This document shows, one piece after another, positions 1-8,271 of a DNA stretch of 64,000 nucleotides (position 1 is its first letter; each line of letters starts with the position of its first letter). Origin of the DNA: Dictyobacter alpinus (lineage in GTDB: Bacteria; Chloroflexota; Ktedonobacteria; Ktedonobacterales; Ktedonobacteraceae). Location: the NCBI RefSeq assembly GCF_003967575.1, contig NZ_BIFT01000002.1:2108001-2172000 (forward strand), given 5' to 3'. The translations under genes were made by a program, and so were the position numbers. The notes beneath the pieces are model-generated. The model saw only the letters and a list, made by a program, of their open reading frames with translations. It did no database searches and was not told the DNA's origin.

Positions 1-865
1 TTGCGGCGCGGCGCAGGCGTTGGATGGGGGTGCGATAGCGGATGACTTCTTCAATGGTATCCGGGATAAGGGTGAGATCGGCCTGCAATTCTTCCATGAT
101 CTGTGGGTGTTCATCCAGGGTGAGCAGGGCATTGCCGATCAAATTGGTGGATGTTTCATGGCCAGCAACCAGGAGGAGACGGCAGAAGCTCAGGATCTCT
201 GCCTCTGTGAGATAGGTACCTTCAATGTGGGCACTCAGCAGAGCACTGATCAGATCGTCCTTGGCTTGCTGGCGGCGTTGATCGACGATGGTTTGGAAAT
301 AACTGTTCATGGCGATGACCGCCTGCTTCTTTTCCTGACGTGCGGGACTGACAATGATATCGGACCACTGCTTGAACTGTTGTTGATCCTGAATAGGCAC
401 TCCGAGTAGTTCTGCGATCACGATAATTGGTAGGGGATTGGCCAGATCTGTAACGATATTTATCTGGCCCTGGCTGGCGACGTGGTCAAGTTGGGTATGT
501 ACAATCTCTGTGATGCGTGGGGCCAGATTGGAGATGGTGCGTGGTGTAAAGGCCAGATTTATCAGTGAACGTAGTTGTCGATGGCGTGGTGGATCGGTCC
601 AGAGCAGGGTCCTGGCTGCATTAGCGTGCTGTTGTCGGGCTTTGGGCCTGCTTCTGATCGATTGCTCGGAAGAGAAGATGACAGGATCATTGATGACATT
701 CTGCACATCGTTGTAGCGCGAAATAAACCAGCTATGAAATTCATGGGAATAATAGACCGGATATTGTGCTCGCAACTGGCGATAGCAAGCAAAAGGATGA
801 AGTGGGTCCTGGAGGATCTGGGCGGTTAGCGATTGCTCTGATGGTGGAATTACCGGGTTGCGCAT
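1..865 (-). CDS. cytochrome P450 (N-terminal about 288 residues; C-terminus outside window)
   Basis: The minus-strand frame is open from the ATG at 865 to the window edge. It encodes the N-terminal two thirds of a soluble bacterial P450 monooxygenase. The I-helix motif AGHETSTNL lies near residue 233 (oxygen activation), and the K-helix ExxR, as EEVIR, near residue 270. An early WTDPPRHRQLR segment resembles the C-helix region of class I P450s. The haem-ligand Cys lies beyond the window. There is no signal or membrane segment, so the protein should be cytoplasmic and need a ferredoxin partner, none of which is seen here. The start is supported by AAAGGAA 9 bases upstream. Substrate is unknown. 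It is separated from the PTS genes by a strong hairpin and is probably its own transcript. Confidence 0.9.
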   Translation of the reverse strand, partial: MRNPVIPPSEQSLTAQILQDPLHPFACYRQLRAQYPVYYSHEFHSWFISRYNDVQNVINDPVIFSSEQSIRSRPKARQQHANAARTLLWTDPPRHRQLRSLINLAFTPRTISNLAPRITEIVHTQLDHVASQGQINIVTDLANPLPIIVIAELLGVPIQDQQQFKQWSDIIVSPARQEKKQAVIAMNSYFQTIVDQRRQQAKDDLISALLSAHIEGTYLTEAEILSFCRLLLVAGHETSTNLIGNALLTLDEHPQIMEELQADLTLIPDTIEEVIRYRTPIQRLRRAA

Positions 866-898
866 GCTGGCGAGTTTCCTTTAATAGATGCTATGGTT

Positions 899-952
899 GT
901 GAGTATAGTAAGATTTATGATGCGATTGTAATAATAATCTTACTATACTCAC
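899..952 (-). terminator. 17-bp perfect inverted repeat after the PTS genes
   Basis: Arms at 899-915 and 936-952 are perfectly complementary with a 20-base A/T-rich loop. It sits 10 bases past the stop of the IIA gene and 33 bases before the P450 start, so it probably ends or attenuates the PTS transcript. No T-run follows, so intrinsic termination is not certain. Confidence 0.6.
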
Positions 953-962
953 AGGCGTAGCG

Positions 963-1412
963 TTAGACTTCCAGGACAAAGAGGATATCACGGCCTGCTT
1001 TAACCGATCCATTGGCCCGGCTGACAATGGTACCGCTTCCACAGGAGACTACCGGACTGAGGACACTTTTACCTTCTCCCTCGATAATGGCGCGATTGAA
1101 ACGCACGATTGGTGTTCCGATTTCTACCATTTGTCCTTCGGTGGCGATATTTTCGAAACCAGTGCCATTGAGCTCGACGGTATCCAGACCAATATGCACA
1201 ATCAGCTCGACCTCGCCAGCCACGAGCGCAAAGGCATGCCCACCAGGAAACAATTTCACGAGCTCACCACTCACCGGAGACAGCGCAACGGATCCGGTTG
1301 GATCGATCGCACTGCCGTCCCCGGCCATCTTCTGGGCAAAAACGTCGTCAGGAACTTTTTCAAGTTCAACGACCGTCCCATCAATGGGGGCCACCACGTT
1401 TATCCTTGTCAT
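963..1412 (-). CDS. PTS glucose-family enzyme IIA (Crr-like)
   Basis: This is a 149-residue single-domain IIA of the glucose/N-acetylglucosamine PTS family. It passes phosphate from HPr to the IIB domain of the neighbouring transporter. The two family histidines are visible: His59 in PGGHAFAL and the phosphorylated His73 in LIVHIGLDTVEL. Length is that of free-standing cytoplasmic IIA proteins. It lies 24 bases downstream of the IICB gene on the same strand, so the pair makes a complete IICB+IIA permease split over two genes. In many bacteria such IIA proteins also signal carbon status; nothing here shows that directly. Confidence 0.93.
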   Translation of the reverse strand: MTRINVVAPIDGTVVELEKVPDDVFAQKMAGDGSAIDPTGSVALSPVSGELVKLFPGGHAFALVAGEVELIVHIGLDTVELNGTGFENIATEGQMVEIGTPIVRFNRAIIEGEGKSVLSPVVSCGSGTIVSRANGSVKAGRDILFVLEV

Positions 1413-1436
1413 AATTTCCGAACTTTCTACTTCCTT

Positions 1437-3017
1437 TTAGGCTTCAATCGTCTCTTCTTTTCGCAAGCGATTAATACGACTGGCAATGCGATCAGACTGT
1501 GTTCCCATCACCACCTGGACAATCTTGCCTTTCTTGATGACGCCCGAGGATCCCAAGGCTTTCAAGCGCGGCTCGTCGATTTTATCGGGTTCGGTGATGA
1601 AGATACGCAGGCGCGTAATACACCCTTCCAGGCTTTCAATATTGGCTTTACCACCCAGGGCACGTAAAACTTCGCGAGCCAGGATCGTATCTTTATCCTC
1701 ATTGATTGCTGGTGTGCTATCAATCTCGATGGATTTTTGTGTGGTAGCTGCAGGTGTACGTTGCGACTCTGGTAGAATCCAGTCCGCGGCCAGTCCTGTG
1801 GATTCCTCACCACGTCCTGGTGTGGCCAGATCGAAGCGGGTGATGAAGAAACTGAAGACAAAATAGTAAATGACGGCATAGACCAGGCCCACCAGGATCA
1901 GCAGCCAGGGATTGCTGGTATTGGATTTGTTGAAATTCAGCAGTAGATCAAACAGGCCTGCCGAGAAGCCGAAGCCGATCTTGATATTGAGTAGATAGCA
2001 GACAGCCAGGGCGGTCCCGGTGAGTACGGCATGGACCACAAAGAGGACTGGTGCAACAAACAGGAAGGCGAACTCGATTGGTTCGGTAATGCCGGTCAGG
2101 AACGAGGCTACTGCGGCAGAGATCAGAATACCTGCGGCTACCTTTGGGAACCTGGCATGACGGATCATGGCCAGACATGCGGCTGGCAGGCCAAACATCA
2201 TCATGGGGAAGAAGCCAGCCATGTAGTTTCCAGCCGAAGGATCACCCGCGAAGTAGCGGTTCAAGTCACCATGGACAACTACCCCACCAGGACCTTTAAA
2301 GTTGCCGAGCTCAAACCAAAAGTATGAATTGAGTACATGATGGAGACCGGTAGGGATCAGCAGGCGATTCAAGAAGCCATAGATGCCCGCTCCAACAGGA
2401 CCCAGAGAAACTATCCCATTACCGATCGCATTGATGACCTGTCCGATGGGAGGCCAGATTATGCCGAAGATAAGTCCAAGTATCAGGGCCGCGAAGGATG
2501 TCACAATGGGCACGAAGCGGCGACCACCGAAGAAGCCCAGATAGTCAGGCAAGCGGATATCATGATATCTTTTGTACAGTCTGGCCGCGACCAGACCCAT
2601 TAGAATGCCTGAAAGGACTCCCATCGTGATATTTGGATCTGGCGAGAACGTGCCATCCGCCGCTTTAATCTGGGGAATGATATTTTTGAAGACGGCATCA
2701 AAGACAAGAAAGCCGACCAGTGCGGCCAGTGCAGCGGTACCTTCGCCGCCAGATAGGCCGATCGCAATACCGATGGCAAAAATAAGGGGAAGATTGCTGA
2801 AAATAGCGTCTCCTGCTTTGGCTATCCAATCCAGATGGATCTCCCAATTAATGAAATGCCAGTGGATCATGCCAAGCATATCAGGTTGTCCCAGCCGCAG
2901 AAGTAGTGCCGCCGCCGGCATTACTGCGATGGGAAGCATAAGAGAACGACCAACAGTTTGAAGAGCCCCAAGAACCCGGTCTCCTGTCGTTGTCGACGAT
3001 GTGCTGACTGAACTCAT
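1437..3017 (-). CDS. PTS IICB component, probably N-acetylglucosamine-specific
   Basis: A 526-residue membrane permease. The IIC channel domain (about residues 15-400) has multiple hydrophobic helices and the stretch FAGDPSAGNYMAGFFPMMMF, close to the NagE-type signature. A linker of about 35 residues leads to a IIB domain (about 440-515) with the phospho-Cys466 in EGCITRLR. It imports and phosphorylates an amino sugar or glucose at the inner membrane; the GlcNAc assignment rests on motif similarity and on the upstream NagR/DasR-like site. Start ATG at 3017 has AGAGGAG 8 bases upstream. A 190-base 5' leader with small inverted repeats separates it from the promoter. The linked IIA gene follows at once. 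Confidence 0.9.
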   Translation of the reverse strand: MSSVSTSSTTTGDRVLGALQTVGRSLMLPIAVMPAAALLLRLGQPDMLGMIHWHFINWEIHLDWIAKAGDAIFSNLPLIFAIGIAIGLSGGEGTAALAALVGFLVFDAVFKNIIPQIKAADGTFSPDPNITMGVLSGILMGLVAARLYKRYHDIRLPDYLGFFGGRRFVPIVTSFAALILGLIFGIIWPPIGQVINAIGNGIVSLGPVGAGIYGFLNRLLIPTGLHHVLNSYFWFELGNFKGPGGVVVHGDLNRYFAGDPSAGNYMAGFFPMMMFGLPAACLAMIRHARFPKVAAGILISAAVASFLTGITEPIEFAFLFVAPVLFVVHAVLTGTALAVCYLLNIKIGFGFSAGLFDLLLNFNKSNTSNPWLLILVGLVYAVIYYFVFSFFITRFDLATPGRGEESTGLAADWILPESQRTPAATTQKSIEIDSTPAINEDKDTILAREVLRALGGKANIESLEGCITRLRIFITEPDKIDEPRLKALGSSGVIKKGKIVQVVMGTQSDRIASRINRLRKEETIEA

Positions 3018-3207
3018 CGTAAGTTCTCCTCTACTACTAAAAGGTTTCTCTTCAAGCTACCTTTTAGCACATAGGTGCAGCTATATCAACATGCGCCATT
3101 GCCGTCTACCCTAGCTGCACGTTGTGGGAGCAAGGATGCAAATGTGCCTTGCTCTAAATAAAGATGACTACTTTCTTTTGGCGGGATTAAATGAGTATCA
3201 TGCATGA

Positions 3208-3252
3208 AATATAAGACATCCATCGAGAAATGTCAAGATATCTAGACCACTA
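3208..3252 (-). promoter_or_regulatory. PTS promoter with NagR/DasR-like operator
   Basis: On the minus strand, TTGACA (3231-3236) is followed after exactly 17 bases by TATATT (3208-3213), a near-consensus housekeeping promoter. Immediately upstream of the -35, the minus strand reads AGTGGTCTAGATATC (3238-3252). One half-site fits the TGGTCTAGACCA core known for GntR-family amino-sugar repressors (DasR, NagR/YvoA). The second half is degenerate. This supports amino-sugar-responsive control of the IICB-IIA genes. No GntR gene is in the window. Confidence 0.6.
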
Positions 3253-3280
3253 GTGGACTGACCAGACGATTCCTCGCCTA

Positions 3281-3324
3281 CAAAAAACGAGCAGCCGGCC
3301 TTAGATATTTAAGGCCGGCTGCTC
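3281..3324 (-). terminator. rho-independent terminator of the sugar ABC operon
   Basis: Arms 3289-3303 and 3310-3324 form a perfect 15-bp G/C-rich stem with a 6-base loop. On the minus strand it is followed, after one base, by six T residues. It lies 23 bases past the last permease gene, ending the binding protein-permease transcript before the PTS promoter. Confidence 0.9.
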
Positions 3325-3347
3325 GCTGACGTCGAAACGTTTGATGA

Positions 3348-4253
3348 TTAGCCTTTCACCGCTCCAGCTGTCAGGCCAGAGACGATACGGCGCTGTAAGA
3401 AGAGGACAATGATCACCAATGGAATGGTTACAATGATGGCTGCGGCAGCCAACTGTCCATAAGCGACGACGTGCTCGGAATTAAAGCGGGTGATACCCAC
3501 AGTTACTGGTTGCGCGCTCTCATCGGCGGTCAGGTTTAGACCGAACAGGAAGTCGTTCCAGACTGCGATAAACGAGAGAATTGCTGACGAGAAGATACCA
3601 GGAGCCGTCAATGGCATGATGACATACCAGAGCGCTCTGAGCCGTGAGGCACCATCGATGCGGGCAGCCTCCTCCAGATCAGGTGGTAAATCGCGGAAGA
3701 ACGAGGTCAGGAACCAGACGACCAGTGGAATATTCAATACCAGGTCAGCAATAATCAGAGCCCAGTAGGTATTGTACAGATAGATTGGTCCTGTGAACAG
3801 CACGAACAGAGGTCCCAGCAGCGCGATAAATGGAAACATCTGGACGGAAAGCACCGTTCCCAGTACAACCGGCTTGGCTTTGAATTTCATACGTCCCAGG
3901 GCATAGGCGCAGAGAATACCAAATAGCAGCGCCAGCACCGTCGTGACCGCAGCAATAATCGCGCTATTGCGCAGTGTTGGTAAGAAAAAGGTTGAATTGG
4001 TCAGTACCTGCGCATAATTGCTGAAATCAATCTGCTGTGGAAAAATGGTGGGAGGTGAAGCATTAATCTCAATACCATTTTTGACGGAAGTCACAAATGT
4101 CCAGTAAAGTGGGGCCAGTGAAACGATAACAATTACCGCCACCGCGATATAGCGCCCAACTTTTCCCGCTGTTTCCATGCGTTGTTTTGCAACGATACGG
4201 GCGCGGGCCGCCTCTATCGATGTATGATCTTTTCTTTGTTCCATTACAGCCAT
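3348..4253 (-). CDS. carbohydrate ABC transporter permease, MalG/ThuG type
   Basis: About 301 residues with six predicted membrane helices. The cytoplasmic EAA loop reads EEAARIDGASRLRALW, which contacts the ATPase, and ends in the typical MPLTAPG. This is the second permease of a CUT1-family sugar importer. The start at 4253 is preferred over an ATG at 4292 because AGAAGGA lies 8 bases before it and nothing like a ribosome site precedes 4292. It follows the MalF-type permease by about 50 bases and precedes a strong terminator. No ABC ATPase gene is in the cluster, so a shared MsmK/MalK-type ATPase encoded elsewhere probably powers it. Confidence 0.92.
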   Translation of the reverse strand: MAVMEQRKDHTSIEAARARIVAKQRMETAGKVGRYIAVAVIVIVSLAPLYWTFVTSVKNGIEINASPPTIFPQQIDFSNYAQVLTNSTFFLPTLRNSAIIAAVTTVLALLFGILCAYALGRMKFKAKPVVLGTVLSVQMFPFIALLGPLFVLFTGPIYLYNTYWALIIADLVLNIPLVVWFLTSFFRDLPPDLEEAARIDGASRLRALWYVIMPLTAPGIFSSAILSFIAVWNDFLFGLNLTADESAQPVTVGITRFNSEHVVAYGQLAAAAIIVTIPLVIIVLFLQRRIVSGLTAGAVKG

Positions 4254-4302
4254 TGTCTTTTTCCTTCTGCTAAAAGTATGTTTTTCTTGCATGTAAACAT
4301 CT

Positions 4303-5232
4303 TTAATTCAACCGTTTCAGGTTATTGCCCATCAGTGAGACATAAATCAGACTGATGATAATACCAAAGATGAAGACAATGACCGCAGCCGCCACACCGG
4401 GCGTGAAATCGCCAGTCGTGCCACCAAACATAAAGTAGTTAGCATAGGTTGACATGGATTCAACTGAGCGTTTACCGAACACATAGAACAGGTCAAAGAC
4501 GCGCAGCGCATCCAGGGTACGGAACATCAATGCGATGATTATGGAATCCCGGAGTAATGGCAGGGTAATACTCCAGAAGGATTGCCAACGGGTGCTCCCA
4601 TCTACACCGGCTGCTTCATAGAGTTCGTCAGGAATAACCTGTAAGCCAGCCAAGATCAGCAGAGCCATAAAGGGCGTGGTTTTCCAGACGTCGGTGATCA
4701 GTGCGGCAATAATGACACCACTTGGACTTCCAATCAGCGTGTCGCCGGGTTTGAGTAGATGGATCCACTGGAGAAAGAAGGTAATGATACCTGTCTGATC
4801 ATTGTACATCAGGAACCACATCTGGGCTGACACGACGGTTGGGAAGGCCCACGGCACCAGAATAGCTGCACGAACCAGACCACGGCCAGGAAAAGTTTTG
4901 TTGATCAGTAATGCGATTCCCAGACCAAAGACGGTTTCGAGTGCCACACTCACAACGGTGAAAATGACCGTATTCAAAATTGAATTTTGGAAGACGGGAT
5001 CGGAAAGGACTCTGGTATAGTTGTCCAGGCCGACAATACTTGGTGAGGGCAGAAATGGGTTATTGAGGAGACTGATGCGCAGCGAATCCAACATTGGATA
5101 GATTGCGACCACCACGATAAGCAAAATCGTTGGAAGCACCAGCACATATGGCAAAATTCCACTGCCATCTTTGTTACGCCCTCGTGGCGTTGGTGTTTTC
5201 TTTGTGCTTATTTCAGCTTGTTGTGTTGCCAT
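4303..5232 (-). CDS. carbohydrate ABC transporter permease, MalF/ThuF type
   Basis: 309 residues with a basic, hydrophilic N-terminus and six membrane helices. The EAA motif reads YEAAGVDGSTRWQSFWSITL in the last third. This is the first permease of a CUT1 sugar importer (oligosaccharide or disaccharide). It is the middle gene of the binding protein-permease-permease operon, about 155 bases after the binding-protein gene with a hairpin in the gap. The substrate cannot be read from the sequence; trehalose/maltose-type systems are the nearest in layout. Confidence 0.92.
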   Translation of the reverse strand: MATQQAEISTKKTPTPRGRNKDGSGILPYVLVLPTILLIVVVAIYPMLDSLRISLLNNPFLPSPSIVGLDNYTRVLSDPVFQNSILNTVIFTVVSVALETVFGLGIALLINKTFPGRGLVRAAILVPWAFPTVVSAQMWFLMYNDQTGIITFFLQWIHLLKPGDTLIGSPSGVIIAALITDVWKTTPFMALLILAGLQVIPDELYEAAGVDGSTRWQSFWSITLPLLRDSIIIALMFRTLDALRVFDLFYVFGKRSVESMSTYANYFMFGGTTGDFTPGVAAAVIVFIFGIIISLIYVSLMGNNLKRLN

Positions 5233-5343
5233 GATTCTCTTTCGCTTTACTTCAAAAAAGATAATAGAGGCCGTAGAACATCATCGATAATAAGTGCCTG
5301 CTATCTTTAGTCTGCGCTTAGAAGTTTGTATTGGACTGATAAA

Positions 5344-5378
5344 CCTGCTGGTAATGCTATGCAAGCATTACCAGCAGG
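5344..5378 (-). terminator. intercistronic hairpin after the binding-protein gene
   Basis: A perfect 15-bp stem (5344-5358 with 5364-5378) and 5-base loop lie 9 bases past the binding-protein stop. Only three T residues follow on the minus strand. Such a weak terminator or stabilising hairpin is common after binding-protein genes and gives more binding protein than permease. Confidence 0.7.
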
Positions 5379-5387
5379 TCGGGAACA

Positions 5388-6746
5388 CTATTTGGATGTG
5401 ACGACTTTTTTCAGGTCAGCTTCAAGCTGCTTTAAAGCATCGGCAGGGGTTGATTCCTTTTTCAATGCCTTATAGACGTTGCGCTGGATGGCATCCGAGA
5501 CATCAACATACTTTGGTGACACTGGACGAGGCAGGGCGTCTTGCAGAATCGGTTTCAGCTTGCCAAAGAGAGGTACCTTGGCCAGTACGTCTTTGTCATC
5601 ATAGATGCTTTGCAGTGTGACGGTGTAGCTGGCACCAATTGCACCCGCTTTCTGAGACTCAGGGGTGAGCGTGTATTTGACGAACTCCCAGCTGGCGTCC
5701 TGCTGCTGTGAGTAAGCATTGATGGCGATATTCCATCCACCGATAGCCGAGTGGCCAGCGGTTTCCGAACCACCATGGGGCATAGGCGCAATATCAAACT
5801 TATTAGGAATCTTGGATTCCTGTGGGTTATTGCTCTTTACATAGGCATATGGCCAGTTACGCATGAAGGCTGCGTTCCCCTGCTCCCAGGCTGCCAGTGA
5901 CAGATCCTCGGTGTAGGTGGTGATAGCAGATGGGGAAATACCACCAACCCAGCTGGTCATTAAGGTCAGAGCTTGCAAGGCCTGAGGGCTATTAACGGTA
6001 ACTTTCGTGGCATCATTGGCATCCAGTACGGAGCCGCCAAAGCCATAGAGTACCTCAACAAAATTACAGACCAGGCCTTCATACTGGGAAGCCTGCCATA
6101 CATAGCCGTACTTTGCCTTCGAAGGCGAAACACCCTGTGCCGCCTTGGTCAGACCGTCCCAGGTATCTGGTGCTGTTGGCACGAGATCCTTACGGTAGTA
6201 GAGCAGACCAAGGTCAGTACGGAATGGAACTGCCCACAGCTTGCCATTGTAGGTACAACCTTTGATTGGTCCCTGCAAATATTTTGCCCGCTCACTGGCT
6301 GGCCATTTGCTTTCATCGATCGGCACCGTCCACTGCTGCTCCGCAAACTGGGCTGGATACACAATATCGATAGAGATAATATCGTTACTATGGCTACGAG
6401 CACGGAACATATTGTTGTATTTGGTCAACATGTCCTGTGTTTGTGTTGGTCCTTGCAGCCAGGTGACGTGGATACCTTTTTGCTTACCAATAGTACTATT
6501 GAATTTATCAACTATACCTTTATAAGTGTTTGTAGTATCGTTATCACTCTGCCAAACAATATTGGTTGAAGCTCCATTTCCACCAGTACTGTTTGAACTA
6601 CCTCCACAGGCTTCCAGTAACGAAACTGCTGCTGAGCTGCTCAGGCCAATGACGGCTGCACGCTGCATAAAGCTACGGCGTGTCAGGCGACCAGAGCGCA
6701 TTTTAACAATCATTTCATCGAGAGCTTGACGTTGCTCATGAATCAT
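5388..6746 (-). CDS. extracellular sugar-binding lipoprotein (ABC solute-binding family 1)
   Basis: 452 residues. The N-terminus carries a twin-arginine motif, TRRSFMQRA (Arg23-Arg24), a hydrophobic stretch and a lipobox LLEAC with Cys47. The precursor should therefore be Tat-exported, lipidated and anchored outside the membrane. The mature part has the two-lobed fold features of family 1 sugar-binding proteins, including the NAAFMRNWPYAY segment. It delivers sugar to the two permeases downstream. GGGAGGA about 9 bases upstream supports the start. An operator-like palindrome lies between its probable -10 and the gene. Confidence 0.93.
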   Translation of the reverse strand: MIHEQRQALDEMIVKMRSGRLTRRSFMQRAAVIGLSSSAAVSLLEACGGSSNSTGGNGASTNIVWQSDNDTTNTYKGIVDKFNSTIGKQKGIHVTWLQGPTQTQDMLTKYNNMFRARSHSNDIISIDIVYPAQFAEQQWTVPIDESKWPASERAKYLQGPIKGCTYNGKLWAVPFRTDLGLLYYRKDLVPTAPDTWDGLTKAAQGVSPSKAKYGYVWQASQYEGLVCNFVEVLYGFGGSVLDANDATKVTVNSPQALQALTLMTSWVGGISPSAITTYTEDLSLAAWEQGNAAFMRNWPYAYVKSNNPQESKIPNKFDIAPMPHGGSETAGHSAIGGWNIAINAYSQQQDASWEFVKYTLTPESQKAGAIGASYTVTLQSIYDDKDVLAKVPLFGKLKPILQDALPRPVSPKYVDVSDAIQRNVYKALKKESTPADALKQLEADLKKVVTSK

Positions 6747-6781
6747 AAGGATGAATCCTCCCTTGGATAGAATGATCCGGT

Positions 6782-6828
6782 ATTATTGCAAAAATTGGCA
6801 ATAATCCATCTCTGCGGATTATATTATA
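6782..6828 (-). promoter_or_regulatory. probable -10 and operator-like palindrome upstream of the sugar ABC operon
   Basis: On the minus strand TATAAT occurs at 6823-6828, with no clear -35. Just downstream, 6782-6789 and 6798-6805 form a perfect 8-bp inverted repeat (ATTATTGC/GCAATAAT) with an 8-base spacer. A repressor bound there would block transcription. The LacI-like role is inference. Confidence 0.4.
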
Positions 6829-7036
6829 GCCATTATTTTTGATCTCTACCAGGGAGAACACAAAAATGTCGCCTGAGGTTACAATCTAGAGGCTTTTTTG
6901 ACATGAAAATTTCATAAAAGAATGGGAGGGAAGCTGAGAGGCAAAAATAGCAATTTTCATGAGGCCGCGCTGGAAGAAGATGGGCAGATAGCGTTAAAAA
7001 TGGATGCATTGATACACTATCTGCCCATCGGGTAAG

Positions 7037-7255
7037 TTAATTGCGGCCAGACTGACCAGGATTGCTACCCTGGGCCAGGTCACGGTTTACTTCATTGATT
7101 GAACGATAATGTACATTAGGTAACTGGCTTAATTGACGACATACCTGCTCATTGGCGCCTTGTTTGCGGGCATGATTAACAAGCTCTTCACGTTGTGCTG
7201 GAAATTTTACACCTTTTAAGTACGTATCAATATTGGTTGAATCTGCCTTGGTCAT
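7037..7255 (-). CDS. DUF2795 family protein
   Basis: 72 residues matching the small DUF2795 family: TYLKGVKFPAQREELVNHAR, then a Q-L-PN turn and the conserved ending HYRSINEV. Family members are small helical proteins of unknown function, common in actinobacteria and Chloroflexota. AAGGAGG 9 bases upstream gives a strong ribosome site. It is divergent from the exporter genes at 7708; its sequence lacks a double-glycine leader, so it is not an evident cargo of that exporter. Confidence 0.85.
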   Translation of the reverse strand: MTKADSTNIDTYLKGVKFPAQREELVNHARKQGANEQVCRQLSQLPNVHYRSINEVNRDLAQGSNPGQSGRN

Positions 7256-7707
7256 TGTGAAAATCCTCCTTAAGGTTCAGTTCATGAGTATAGAGAGCTG
7301 AACAATCACTATTCGTAATCGACACATTCTCAATAGATTAGCTAAAGGTAGCCAGGCTATTGAAGTGATAGTAGCGCTAAAAAGTATGGCTAGAACTGCT
7401 CATGTCCTGCCATTATCTTTTTTTCTTGTCGTCTACTTCACCACTAATTATGTTCGGCCTCCCACTCATTTTCTTAAGCTGAGCCTATTTTTTTTCGCTG
7501 GAATTTTATCCGGGTGCACGAGAAAAAAAGGCTGGTGATGCGGGTGAGGAAAGGTGGATATATTTATGTATTTCGATTGACATTCCCGCAGAATAGTATT
7601 AACGTATTGGCATATTATTCGCTCAAAAAATGCCGATTTCTGCGTTTGCTGGCTGGATGTGATGTTTGTATAGTGGTGTGGTAATTTCTTCAAGAAGGTA
7701 TGATGCT
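7256..7707. other. intergenic region between divergent genes
   Basis: 450 bases of A/T-rich DNA between the DUF2795 gene (minus) and the fusion-protein gene (plus). A TTGACA at 7577-7582 on the plus strand could be a -35, but the -10 17 bases on (TAACGT) is poor. I see no convincing gene or peptide precursor; minus-strand frames here have no ribosome site. Confidence 0.5.
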
Positions 7708-8271
7708 ATGTCGGGTCTTCCTCCTTATCGTGAGCGTGCGTTAGCGCATTATGCGCAGCAAGGTCAGACTGTGGTTGTGCCTCGCCTTATCTCTTTGCGT
7801 CTGGTAGGCTATTTGTGGGCGATGCTTGCGGTTCTATTGGCTGCGGTGGTTGTTTCGTGGTTCGGGCGTATTCCCACATTTACTGCTGCGTCGGGAATTG
7901 TACTGGGGCAGATGAGTGGCCAGACCGTTGAGGGCCTCTACATTTTTTTGCCAGCGGGCCAATCGCGGCATGTGCGGGCCGGGCAATCAGTACAGGTTCA
8001 TGTGGGCAGTAATGGTCCAACCTTTACGACTACAATTGAACATGTGGGAACTGACGTGATGACGCCAGCCACGGCGCGTCAGCACTTCAATCTAGGGAGT
8101 AGCGCCTGGGGAGTAATCAGAGAACCCTCGTTGGTGATCAAGATCAGGTCGATGCCGCAAATTTCGTTGCAAGCTTTTGCCGGTAGCAGTATAGATGTCA
8201 GGTTGCAGATAGGATCTCGTCCCATGTTTGCCTTGCTACCCGGGATTAGCCAGCTGGTGGAGGATACGTAG
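7708..8271 (+). CDS. short membrane-fusion-like protein of a peptide exporter
   Basis: 187 residues. A basic N-terminus is followed by one membrane helix (about residues 32-55) and an extracytoplasmic beta-rich domain ending LLPGISQL. It resembles a HlyD/NHLP-type secretion protein stripped of its long coiled coil. The start at 7708 (MSGLPPY) has AGAAGG 9 bases upstream. Its stop TAG overlaps by one base the GTG start of the exporter, so the two are translationally coupled. A paralogue of the same length lies at 38588 in the same position relative to another exporter. Role, inferred: couples the exporter to the cell exterior. Confidence 0.7.
   Translation: MSGLPPYRERALAHYAQQGQTVVVPRLISLRLVGYLWAMLAVLLAAVVVSWFGRIPTFTAASGIVLGQMSGQTVEGLYIFLPAGQSRHVRAGQSVQVHVGSNGPTFTTTIEHVGTDVMTPATARQHFNLGSSAWGVIREPSLVIKIRSMPQISLQAFAGSSIDVRLQIGSRPMFALLPGISQLVEDT

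Noticed and set aside
20..960. Several plus-strand frames over the first kilobase
   Set aside because: The minus strand codes a clear cytochrome P450 through the whole stretch with AGHET and ExxR motifs; the plus frames are its shadows.
7037..7255. DUF2795 protein as cargo of the exporter at 8271
   Set aside because: It matches a conserved cytoplasmic family and has no GG/GA leader or Cys-rich core.
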